Below are positions 1 to 10,400 of a DNA stretch of 64,000 nucleotides, one piece after another. The notes under the pieces were generated by a model. That model was not told the origin of the DNA. It saw only the letters and a program-made list of their open reading frames with translations, and made no database searches. Location: NCBI RefSeq assembly GCF_000764305.2, contig NW_025937277.1, positions 118,199 through 182,198 of the forward strand, read 5' to 3'. The first letter of the stretch is position 1; the number at the start of each line of letters is the position of its first letter. The stretch comes from Hyalella azteca. Its lineage: Eukaryota; Arthropoda; Malacostraca; Amphipoda; Hyalellidae. Made by a program: the position numbers and the translations under genes.

Positions 1-559
1 GAGATCCAGCGTTGAAAATGAATTGTGATAAATGCTATAAAATGTTGGCAGTGAGGCAGGAGTTAGTAGGCATAAGGATGGGTCATGCAGCAAAAGGTCC
101 TCTACACTCTTTCCTGTGATGTTTGAAGCCTTGTTTGGTTCCCACATTGGGCTGTGGGCATTAAATTCTCCAACAATTAGCCGAGATGACCCCAGTTGTC
201 TCGAATAGTGATTTAGTTCTGCTACTGTAATGTTTTGGCAGGGGTTGTATACATTCAAAGAGTTTAACCCCACACACCTCTAAGTTCCCCAGTGGATAAG
301 GTGCCAGATCTATATTTAAAAAAGAGACATCACTTCTCACCAGAATAGCCAGGCCTCCCCCAACTTGTGCATCACCTCTATGTTTATAAATTGGAGTATA
401 ATTAATAAATTTTGGCTCATAGCCAGTTGATAGCCATGTTTCAGATAAGCAGGCAATGTGGGGTTTGTGTGTGTACAGATACAGTTTAAAGTTACTCAGT
501 TTATTACGCAGACTATGGCAGTTCCATTGCAGTACTTTCAGCTGTCTGTCTACTGACAT
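1..559 (-). pseudogene. LINE ORF2 N-terminus: AP-type endonuclease domain, frameshifted and cut by window edge
   Basis: ORF2 starts at ATG 559-557. It has the endonuclease landmarks LKVLQWNCHSLRNK (Asn of motif I), LSETWLS (catalytic Glu) and GGGLAILVRSDV. Near base 262 the frame shifts. In the next frame the domain continues as NSLNVYNPCQ and then LIVGEFNAHSPMW, and runs to base 1. The usual GDFNAHS motif reads GEFNAHS, so the catalytic Asp has become Glu. With the frameshift this shows the copy is inactive. Family assignment is by motif order only. Confidence 0.8.
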
Positions 560-2430
560 TTTCTTGGACTATGCTTAAGTGAGGTAACTGCAGCTTTGAG
601 AAAAGTCCTCTGTTGTTTACCCATTATCTTAGGTTGTGGCTTGCCCCCTATTACTGGTGAAGGGCGAAGAGAATAAGTTTTTTGTTTTTTCTTGGAGATA
701 GCTCCACCTAGGATTGGTGAGGGAGTAATCTGCCCATCCTCAACAAATACATCTGAGTCATCCATTGCTGTCTCCAGGGAGGGCATAGGTGCAGGATCAT
801 CACTGGGCCTTACAGCCTGAGCTTCAGTGTTCTGGGGATTTGATGTTTCTGGCAGCACTGAGCAAAAAGCACTAGTATCCTTTAACTCAGCTGATGGATT
901 GAGTTTGAAACTTTCAGCAGCTATTTTGGCAATGGTTTCTTTTGTGGCAGTGGAATCTGAGTAATTGCATAGTGACAGAACACGTGATAAAAAATCAATC
1001 AGTTGGGTGAGAGAGATTTTAGCTTCAAGAGATTGCTGAACAGGTTCAGTATTTGAGTGCTGACAGAACATTTAGATTTTTAAGCTTGTGCAGAATATGA
1101 CAAGTTGGAGTTATTTCCACCACTCAAATTCCAGGTCCTGGTAGAGGAAGCAGGTAGTTGGGGGAATTGAGAGTCTGAAAAGTTGTGAATATCAGTGGCA
1201 GTGGAGTGAATGGGAGATGATGATTGGTTTGTTACTTATTCAGTTTGGACATGTTTTACAGCATCCCTGTAGGAGCATTTAAGCATGGTTCTGGTTTTCT
1301 CTATGATTCTAGCTTGCTTCATGTAGGGACACCCACCATAGCTTGCGGTGTGGGCTCCGCCACAGTTACAGCACTTAGGGGTGCCTATATGAGTACACAT
1401 TTTCACACCATGACTCCCACCACACACGACACAGCGGACTGCAGGTTAGAGCATTGTGTTTAAAGTGCTGACATCTGAAACACTGCCAGGGTTTATCAAC
1501 AAACATGTTAACCTGGAAACGCTGGTAACCAATGGTTACGTGTGCAGGCAGGGCACTGCAAGGGAAGAATACTTTGAACATTGAGGTCCTGATGAGGTCT
1601 TTTCCCTTCAAGATTCTCTCTGCAGTAACACCCAGATGTCCTGCAGAGGTCAGAGCTTTGGCGAGTTCCTCATTGGACACTTCAATGCCAAATGGGCCAA
1701 TAACTCCTGCTGTTGTAGTTTGACTAGCAGGAAGTCTGCATTTAATTTTCCACATGCCCAGCTTCTCTAGCTCCAGCAGATGTGAGACACCTTGTGATGT
1801 TTACATATTTAGAACTAGTAATTTACGGGCAATATTTTTTGACATGCTAGAGATGCCAACTTTTCCAAAAGCTGAGGTGGCCAGTGCCTTGCTGAGAGCA
1901 AGGTCATCAGAGAGGAACCTACTTAAATCAACTTGATCAGATGCAGATTGACAGTCTCCACCATCCAGGAGTGAAATTGGCTCGATCAAATGACACAGCT
2001 TTACTGACTTGTTAGGTTTTCTACATTGTTTCTTTGTCCGGCTGTAATTACGGTGTCAGAGTCAGAGACATCATCAAGCGAGAGAGAGCTTAAGAATCCC
2101 TCAAAGTTGTGATTCTTGTGAATACCAGAATTAGGTAGTTTTAGTTGTAATGTTGGGCATCATGGGAAGAACATTTGATGAAGTATTACAGATTGGCTAT
2201 GCACCAACCACACCATGGCTACTGTGGGGAGGCAGGTCCAGGTTACATTGAATTGCTGAGCCTGAGCTCTGAGTTAAGCCTATGGCTAAGGGAGGTAGTT
2301 GTGAAAGAGATGGAATTCCATTTGGATCGAAAGAGGAAAGTAACGAGTTTTCATGGCTGGAGCAAGTGTTTCCATCTGAGTCTGAATGATTAGAAGCTCC
2401 ACTTTGCTTTCTCCGTTTGTTTTTGCCCAT
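550..2430 (-). pseudogene. LINE ORF1 (gag-like, zinc-knuckle RNA-binding protein), frameshifted
   Basis: The likely start is the ATG at 2430-2428 (MGKNKRRKQ, a basic N-terminus), although the frame is open slightly further upstream. The reading passes through several frames: 2430-2197, 1989-1801, 1755-1375, 1427-1236 and 1071-550. One segment has the knuckle CFRCQHFKHNALTC (C-x2-C-x4-H-x4-C). The next frame continues with VVCGGSHGVKMC and CCNCGGAHTASYGGC, giving a three-knuckle block typical of LINE ORF1 proteins that bind their RNA. A low-complexity Ser/Pro/Glu-rich tail follows. The stop at 552-550 lies just past the ORF2 start at 559, a small overlap as in related elements. At least three frameshifts make it non-functional. 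Confidence 0.8.
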
Positions 2431-2480
2431 CGTGTCCAGCACCACAAGGCTGACACAGGGCAACCGCCCTTCAACGGATT

Positions 2481-5400
2481 ACGAAAAAAAAATAATAATA
2501 GTTTTGATAGATGATAAGTATAAATAATGCTGAGAAATAATTACAACTTTACAGTGGAGAAGAGCAAGTCAGTTGCTTTCCTTTGTTGTAGTTCGAGCTT
2601 CGAAGCTAGCGCACACACCTTACGTCCTGTCACCATCCGCCCAATCCTTCTCCGTTAGTTAAATTGACTCCTCCCATGAGTTCTTCTTCTTCTTGTTTGA
2701 TGATTACTGGAGCTTTGGAGACCCGTCCATGTAGCTCCACGTCTGCAGGGGGATTCAGTTGTTACAGCAGTCCCACCAGTCTCACGACTGCTCCTCAATT
2801 GTCAATTCAGAGTCTGCAGCAGTCCCAGCAACTGTGTGCACATGAAGAATGTCATTAGCTTAAAGCATTATAAACATTGTGTTAATTGATCAGCTACAGC
2901 TCATAAAATTGGGGAGTTATATGTCACTATCATTATCATGTTCAGGGAAATATTTTGCAGAGGGTCGATCAAGGGACAACATGTTTCAAAATAAAACATC
3001 ATCAATATTATCAGGAGAAGCTAGTGACTAGTTCATACTAAACAGAAGATGCCATTAATATACCGTAGTTAGGCCAAATTACCCAAGTTAGTAACTAGAG
3101 GATGCCCTACCTTGTGCCACTGCCACATACAAGAAAGTGAAGAAACCAGACTCTATGTGAGGGTCCAGCCTGGGTGGCGCAACCTGGAGCCTCTCTCAGC
3201 CAAATGTGGCAAGTGCAAACAGTATTTGATGCAAATAAGCTAACAAGATGTCTCTCTTATGGGCAGGGCTCAGAAGGAGGCAAGGGAAAAACTGCTTATC
3301 TGGTGGAGGCAAATATAGGCACCCTTCACATAGGCAGTTATTACAGAATACAGCATTCAATAGATTTGCGCAGAGCACCTCTACTTGAACTCATGGATGC
3401 ACCTAGTGGTGCGTTTGTTGAAGATTGAAGATGAAGTTAGTTCCACAGACTGCACAGAGTGTTATTTGCAATTAGTATACTTGCAATTGTTAGATGTGAC
3501 AGGCGAAAGTTGAATAAAAGTTATAAAACAAATGAGCAACATTAAGATAGGTTGGACATACTAAATTCTATTCCTTAAAACTACATTTGCTTCAGGGCAT
3601 TAATTTCCTTCAGGTATTCAATGGTAGCTTTGATTATTTTCACCTGTATCTCAGGTGGGAAAGGGCCTCCCCCTCCCATGAGTTACAGAACGACAACACG
3701 CACACACGGCCCCGCACAGAGTAAACAATCCATCCGGATCCGGACATGTCATTCCGAACTTTGGTCGAAAATTATTTGTTTCCTTTTCAAGGGGACCGGC
3801 TACCTAAAACCGAGGTAGCCTATAACTCCTACAGTTATTATCCGATAATTATGAAACTTCACATACTTACGTAAACTGTAAAAATAATAACATTTTACTT
3901 CTATGAATTTTTCGAAAAAATTGATAGAAAACGTGATATAATTAAATTGGATACCTTCTAATTAATAACTTACAGCGATAGTAGCGCGACCAAGCGGATT
4001 TATTTATGATTTCTACATACAAGCGAAGTGAGCGATCGAGCAGAGGTGGAACAATTGGGCATCAAAAATTAAATTGAAGGCGCACCTTACATTAACAAAA
4101 ATATTCAACGTGGTTCAGTAAATACCGTTTAAGATTATAACTTCCGTTGACTTTAATGATAAATTGAAAATTTTAATTAATAAATATACATAAGTCTTTC
4201 ACCCCCATGCGGTTACGAGAAAGGGTTTTGAAAAACTAAAAAAAACGATGGCTTTTAAATCCATTACTTTTATTTAGATACAGAGCTCAATATAGATATA
4301 TTTGTTTATCAAATCATATGAAAGTATTAGAATTTACCTAACATTGTAAATTATCGAACTTTAATTTAGAAACAGTCAGAAGAGTTTTAGCAGAATTATT
4401 AGATCAGATAATGCCAAGCGATGCGAGTATTTACATGAATATTCAACACTTCAACATTATTGACGCATGTAAAACATCCGAAGCTTAAAATAACGCATGT
4501 CAAAATAAGGGCTTACATTGCTAATTATTAAACCATGTGCAAGGTTTTCTTACTATATTAACATTTATACATTATTATAACCTCACGATCATCACTGCAT
4601 TTATTTTTACAATTATTATTTTCATTAGTGAATGGTACATGAAGTGAATTTTCCACCTCAAGCAAAACTAGGATCTTGTGTTGAGAATCAATTACAATTT
4701 ACTTTACTTCAAATAATAACATTTGATTTTCAATGAAGATAACACCTGGCGCGTGTCCAATCCTCTTATGTAAGATGTTAATGAAAGAAGGAAAAAAACT
4801 TAGTCCAGTTACTCATAACCGCAGGCCGCGGATGTCAATGGGATTCTAGAAAAAAATGTTAGGGCGGAAGGTAAGGTGTCGACTCGTGCTAAGTCTGGAG
4901 CACAAACCCGAAACCAAGGAGGCAATTTTTGAGAAGAAATGTGAGGCCTGCAAAAAGCCAAAATTAAAAGTCTATTTATCATAAATTCCTTTTTTTTTGT
5001 TCCGCATTCAAAAAAGCAGCCTTGAAGTAACAATTTTTTTAGAGAGGTGAGGGAGGGATTTCGAAAAAAGGTATAAGACTCGGAGGCTGGGGCCCTAGGG
5101 AGAAGGTGGGTTGGCGTGGTGAGGTTATAAGGTCAATGGATACTATGTCACTGTGACATGAGCATTAGTTACTCTTCATTGGACTACCAGCCGCTTCACC
5201 TTTTTTTATGCCATCACGTCAAATGCTTGCGAAGACATCAGCTATACAACAAAGAGATTTGCTATGCTGAACAATTACCAGATGCGTTAGTGTAAAAGAG
5301 ACGTTACGCGTTAGAAAATCGTAATTTTACAGCTTTCTTTGACTTTGTTATTATTATTACCACGTTTTTCTTGACTTCGTTTCGTGTCTGTCATCAAAAA

Positions 5401-5640
5401 TTCGTACCTTAATTTAGAGCTCTTCTAAACATTCTAGAAACTTTAAATTTGGCATGCATGCTTATGCTGCCTAACAATTCAAGATTTGATCATCAGAAAT
5501 AATAATTTAAAAAAAAATTTAGAAAAAAAAATAAAAAATAAATAAATAAAAAAAACACGAAAAATTCACGGTTAGTAATTGAGTTTTTTCTCGAACATCC
5601 ACACTTGCCAACCCTGGAAATTGATTTCAATTGCTAAAAT
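2481..5640. other. Non-coding stretch with no recognised gene
   Basis: No convincing exon was found. Two short minus-strand frames look slightly coding. One at about 2745-2630 contains APVIIKQEEEEL, a SUMO-motif-like sequence, and ends TGG-TGA. The other at about 3685-3590 reads GGGPFPPEIQVKIIKATIEY. Neither could be joined by clear splice sites. There is a perfect 8-bp hairpin at 3798-3820 (GGCTACCT and AGGTAGCC, 7-nt loop). Poly-A-rich simple sequence lies at about 5505-5555. The rest is AT-rich DNA with stops in all frames. Confidence 0.5.
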
Positions 5641-5714
5641 TGCTAACTAAAAGGTAGAAAATAAATAAATATAAAAAATATTTTTAATTAAAGACCACGT
5701 TTTTCTGGTATTCA

Positions 5715-6191
5715 AAGGAAGTAACAAAATAATGTTTTTCTAACACGAAAGTCAAACAACAAACAAATCAAATGACGTAAGTAAAAGCAACGACAAAGGA
5801 AGTAAGTAGAAGTAAATAAATATAAAAAAATATTTTTTAGAACCACGTTTTTCTGGTTTTTACAAAAATAAAATATGAAATAAAACAAATAAAAAAAACT
5901 GTTAAAAAACACGTTTTCATAATTAACGGACAACAAAGAAAAGCATTTACTCATACATAACATTTTACATAACTTAAATGTTATGTAAGAGTACATGTTT
6001 TTCTTTTCTGTCCGTTAAGAAATGTGTTTTTTTAACAGCTTTTTTATTTGTTTTATTTTAAGGACGTGGTTATTTTAAATATTTTTTATATTTAATTACT
6101 TTTACTTACTTCCTTTGTCGTTGCTTTTACTTACGTCATTTGACTTTGTTTGACTTTCGTGTTAGAAAAAACATTATTTTGTTACTTCCTT
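5715..6191. repeat. Long imperfect palindrome (foldback or MITE-like), about 480 bp
   Basis: The left arm from AAGGAAGTAAC (5715-5725) is matched along most of its length by the reverse complement ending GTTACTTCCTT (6181-6191). Both arms carry GTAAGTAAAAGCAACGACAA followed by AGGAAGTAAGTA. Both also carry ACGGACA-type blocks nearer the centre. The centre is CATAACATTT (5956-5965) and AAATGTTATG (5976-5985). The arms are about 240 bp and mostly identical, with small indels. No coding capacity is visible; ORFs here are AT-rich shadows. A partial third arm copy follows at about 6195-6275. Confidence 0.85.
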
Positions 6192-6279
6192 CAATTTTGT
6201 TTTTACTTACTTCCTTTGACTTTGTTTGACTTACGTGTTAGAAAAAACATTATTTTGATGCTTCCTTTGATTTTGTTTT

Positions 6280-7040
6280 GTTGTGCCCGTGTTATGTTCT
6301 GAGAATTTTGTTTGCATCAAAGCTCAATACGGAGAGTCGTAAAATTTACACACGATTCAAATTGGAATTAAAATTTAAGAAGATTTTGAAAATGTGTAAT
6401 TAAAATTTAAAATGGAATTCAAATTCATAAAATGCGCCATCATTTTGCGAGTGATTGATATCAACTCGACCTCATGTAAATCATTATTATTACATGGATT
6501 ATTTTAAAGAATTACATTATTTTCATTTGACATATGCAAAAACTCTAACGATAACTTTACTTATTAGCAAAGTTCTTGATGGTACGACATTCCAGAACCT
6601 GAGAACATCACTTGGTTCTCACTTCATCACGCCGCCATCTGATCTTCCAAGATAAGGCTCATGGCTGGATACGGACGCTTATTTGTAATTGCTTTGTGGC
6701 TTTTAATTACATCCTGTACAATCTTTATGATGCTGGAATAAAGATGTTCTTGCGGATATTTGACTGTTGCGGCCAGGCAGATGTAGTTGAGATAAGACGT
6801 ACTAAGAAAGACAGTTTTTATATCAATTCCACAGTCAATAATCCATTGAAATAGTGACTAATAACAGCATGAATTCCTCATCAGACATGTCAGAATTACC
6901 AGTCAGAAACGCTTGAATTATAATTATAAATGACAGAATTAACTATCAGAATAACAAGGCTACTCTTCAGAATATCATGCATTCTACCCGTCAGAAACAA
7001 AATTATCCATCAGAAGTGACAGAATTACCCGTCATAATAA
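6280..7040. other. Non-coding region upstream of the Smr gene with degenerate short repeats
   Basis: No gene was recognised. Between about 6870 and 7035 there are degenerate copies of a short unit around CAGAATTACCCGTCAGAA. They are followed by the inverted repeat at 7047-7120. Confidence 0.4.
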
Positions 7041-7046
7041 CGCAGC

Positions 7047-7120
7047 CATGGTTGAAATAATAATAATAATGTATAATAATGTATTACAATATTGCATAAT
7101 AATGTATTATTTCAACCATG
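7047..7120. repeat. Inverted repeat with perfect 16-bp arms
   Basis: CATGGTTGAAATAATA (7047-7062) is matched exactly by TATTATTTCAACCATG (7105-7120) around an AT-rich loop. It sits about 60 bp upstream of the TATA box at 7181, so it could extrude next to the promoter or be a small foldback insertion. Confidence 0.85.
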
Positions 7121-7180
7121 AACGCAACCATCCGCCAAAAACTATAGGATACCTACTTAGGCCTAGTGCACCGTTGAGGC

Positions 7181-7188
7181 TATATAAG
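7181..7188 (+). promoter_or_regulatory. Candidate TATA box for the Smr-domain gene
   Basis: TATATAAG lies about 250 bp upstream of the proposed start codon at 7435. Transcription would begin near 7211-7215, giving a 5' UTR of roughly 220 nt. The position relative to an exon supported by a good donor makes this a reasonable call, but no transcript data exist here. Confidence 0.5.
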
Positions 7189-7434
7189 GGGCTGCATGCT
7201 ACAGAGACCTTCAATGTGCCAAAGGCAGTGTAAGGAGTGACGTGCTGTTCCGCCGAACAAAGACGTTTCGAAGAAAATATTTTATCTGTCAAAAAGTAGT
7301 GAACAAATTTCTGGTGACAAAAAGACAGTGTTACAATTGCGTGAGTGATCAAAATTAATCCGTGACGTAAAAATTTTATTTGTTTTCTCTGTGAAGAAGA
7401 AACTTTAGACGAACATTCTGGACATAAATAAGTC

Positions 7435-10400
7435 ATGGTAAGTACCGGGAGCACATTTCATGCACAACATCATAAACATATTTAGCACTTCTTTTAACAC
7501 ATCCCGCATATATTTGGCACTTTTTCAAACACATCCCGAACATATTTAACAACTTTCCTGCACATTTTCCTCCACTTCTCGTACAGAGCGCTTATTTTTC
7601 CATACAGCTTCCATTAATTTATAATTATTTCCAATAAAATTTATAACATTATCATGCATATATGATCCTAATTTTCCAGCTATTTATTCTCAACTTTTCA
7701 TATCATTGTTTTTCAATTCTCATTGAGTTTCGTTAATTTTTTATAAATAATTAAGGATTTTTTGGGTGTTTAGCAATCAATACCACGGTTTGTTTGCAAT
7801 TATGCTATACATAGTATGCGTTCATTTATACTACATTTTTCCTAGACTTTCAGACATTGCATTTTTCGTCAGTCTCTTTCTAATCAGTTCTCATTTGATA
7901 TGGTATCGCTTCATTACATTTCATAAAAAATTTGTAATTCCAAATTCATTATTTCATACATTATATTATTGTAAATCAGTTATGTACCCTTGATCAATGA
8001 CTAATTTTTATATTGAGAATTTTTGGAGTATTTTATTTTTATTTAATAAATATATATCATATATATTATATAATACTAACAACATATTACATAAAAAATA
8101 CAAAATACAGCTTACATTAAAACAACCTTTTTGCCGTAACTTTGAATTATTGCCGAGTTATCGGTTGAAAATGTCATTCCGTAATTTCAGCGCAATTTTA
8201 TGTTGTAACATAAACTTGGTTGCGTTACGAAAAGTTCATATTACATATGATGTTGATTTATTCCATGTTTGAACTATATAAGATTGACCCACGAGAAGTT
8301 CCGTCTTTCAGTTCAGCTTTCTTGTTACGTCACGTAGAGCGAGAAACGTAAACAAACCCGTCATTCCCATGACGGATTGGTTGACTGGTTTGATCGCATT
8401 TCGGTGATTGGTTAATGCCCCTGACGTCACTGAGATCAGTGACGTCACAGGCGAACAATTTGAACTACATCTGCAATAATATGCGTTTAAAAATTACTTT
8501 TTAAAGACAACACTTCCAAAGAGGCCATTGTTTCCGATGTTCCTCTTGTACAATTAATTTCTAATTTTATTTGTGAATAATAAAACAAATTCCTTTTTTA
8601 CAACACTTCTCTTTAACTTCACTTCTTGTTGTTTGTTTGTTTGTCTGCCACAAATCTTATAATCGATATTTAACACACTTCTACCTCTCCAATCGATCTG
8701 AAATTTTGCACACTTGCGTAAAGTTGGAGACAATGCATGAATCAAATGACAGAATAAAATAATTTTGAAAATTAAAAAATATTTTTTTTACTATTAAAAA
8801 AAATTGACAAAATAATTTTGTCAGCTACAAATCATATAATTGATATTTGACACACTTCTACCTGTCCAATTTATCTGAAATTTTGCATACTTGTGTAAAG
8901 TCGGAGGCAATTCATGAATCAATTGACAGAATAAATAATTGTGGAAAAATTATTTATTCGTAATAAAATTAGAAATTCTTTGTACATCTGTAACATTGGA
9001 GACACTGGATTCTTTAGAAGTGTTGTCTTTAAAAAGTAATTTTTAAACGTATATTATTTAATATTAAAAAAATAATTTTTTTAAATTATTTTCTGTGTCA
9101 ATTGATTCAAGCATTGTCTCCGACTTTACTCAAGTGTGAAAAATTTAGAGCGATTGGACAAGTAGAAGTGTGTTAAATATCGACTATAAGATTTGTAGCA
9201 GACAAACAAACAACAAGAAGTGAAGTTAAAGAGAAGTGTTGTAAAAATGGGCTTCTGATGGGTCAACCTTATACTAGTTCAACCATGGATTTGTTCTCTA
9301 TTGTTGATTTAAGGTGTCATGTAACATGTAGGCAAGTGGGTTGAAAATGTCATGGTATTATTTTTATTCTTTTTTTGCGGATGGAGCATCTAATGGGTAG
9401 GCGGGGCGTGGCAATCATCTGTTGACCAAAGTGGAGAATGACTGAAGATGTTCGGTATTCATCGGGTCTAAAAACGTATTGAGGATTTTGTGTTAAGGAA
9501 TTTGATTCAACTTATTTAAGATATCATTGTTATATATACTTTTGGGAGATTTAAACAAAATTCTATTGTTCTAATTCTCCTTAAATTTTAATTGATTGTA
9601 ACGTATTTTCATTCTGCATCAGAGGGTTAATCAAGTTCCTTTTCCTCAACAGAGTTGGATGGCAAGCGAACCGGGTTCCGTGCCACCGCGGTTCATGGAC
9701 GCGATGGTCATGCAACCGAGGTACCTAATACCGCGCGTCACTCAGCCGAGATACCAGCAACTGCGCACGAGCAATGTACAAAACGTGAGTGCCCTTATCT
9801 TCTGTTATCTTTTGTTGTCGCATGTTGTCTTATGTTATCTTCTTCTATCTTTTGTTATCTTTTGTTGTCGCATGTTGTCTTATGTTATCTTCTTCTATCT
9901 TTTGTTATCTTTTGTTGTTTTTTGTTATCTCTTGTTGTCTTTTGTTGTCTTATGTTATCTTTTGTTATCTTTTGTCGTATTTTGCTATCTTTTGTTGTCT
10001 TTTGTTATCTTTTGTTACCTTCTGTTATCTTTTGTTATCTTTTGTTGTCGCATGTTGTCTTATGTTATCTTCTTCTATATTTTGTTATCTTTTGTTGTCT
10101 TCTGTTATCTTTTGTTACCTTCTGTTATCTTCTGTTATATTCTGTTATATTCTGTTATCTTCTGTTATCTTCTGTTATCTTTTGTTATCTTCTGTTATCT
10201 TCTGTTACCATCTGTTATCTTCTGTTATCTTCTGTTATATTTTGTTGTCTTCTGTTATCATTTGTTACCTTCTGTTATCTTCTGTTATCTTCTGTTATCT
10301 TCTGTTATATTTTGTTACCTTCTGTTATCTTCTGTTATCTTCTGTTACCATCTGTTATTTTCTGTTATCTTCTGTTATCTTTTGTTGTCTTCTGTTATCT

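Larger units (their letters stand above)
1..2480 (-). mobile_element. Decayed non-LTR retrotransposon (Jockey/I-like LINE), 5' part
   Basis: On the minus strand, reading down from about 2480, there is a short leader, a gag-like ORF1 with CCHC zinc knuckles, then an overlapping ORF2 starting with an apurinic/apyrimidinic-type endonuclease. The window edge cuts the element inside the endonuclease, so reverse transcriptase would lie to the left of base 1. The order ORF1 zinc knuckles then EN-RT is the layout of the Jockey and I clades. Both ORFs are broken by frameshifts, so the copy is dead. The clade is inferred from layout; the RT is not visible. Confidence 0.85.

Noticed and set aside
5712..5996. 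94-codon minus frame rich in Phe, Tyr and Leu
   Set aside because: It lies in one arm of the palindrome, and its composition is explained by AT bias.
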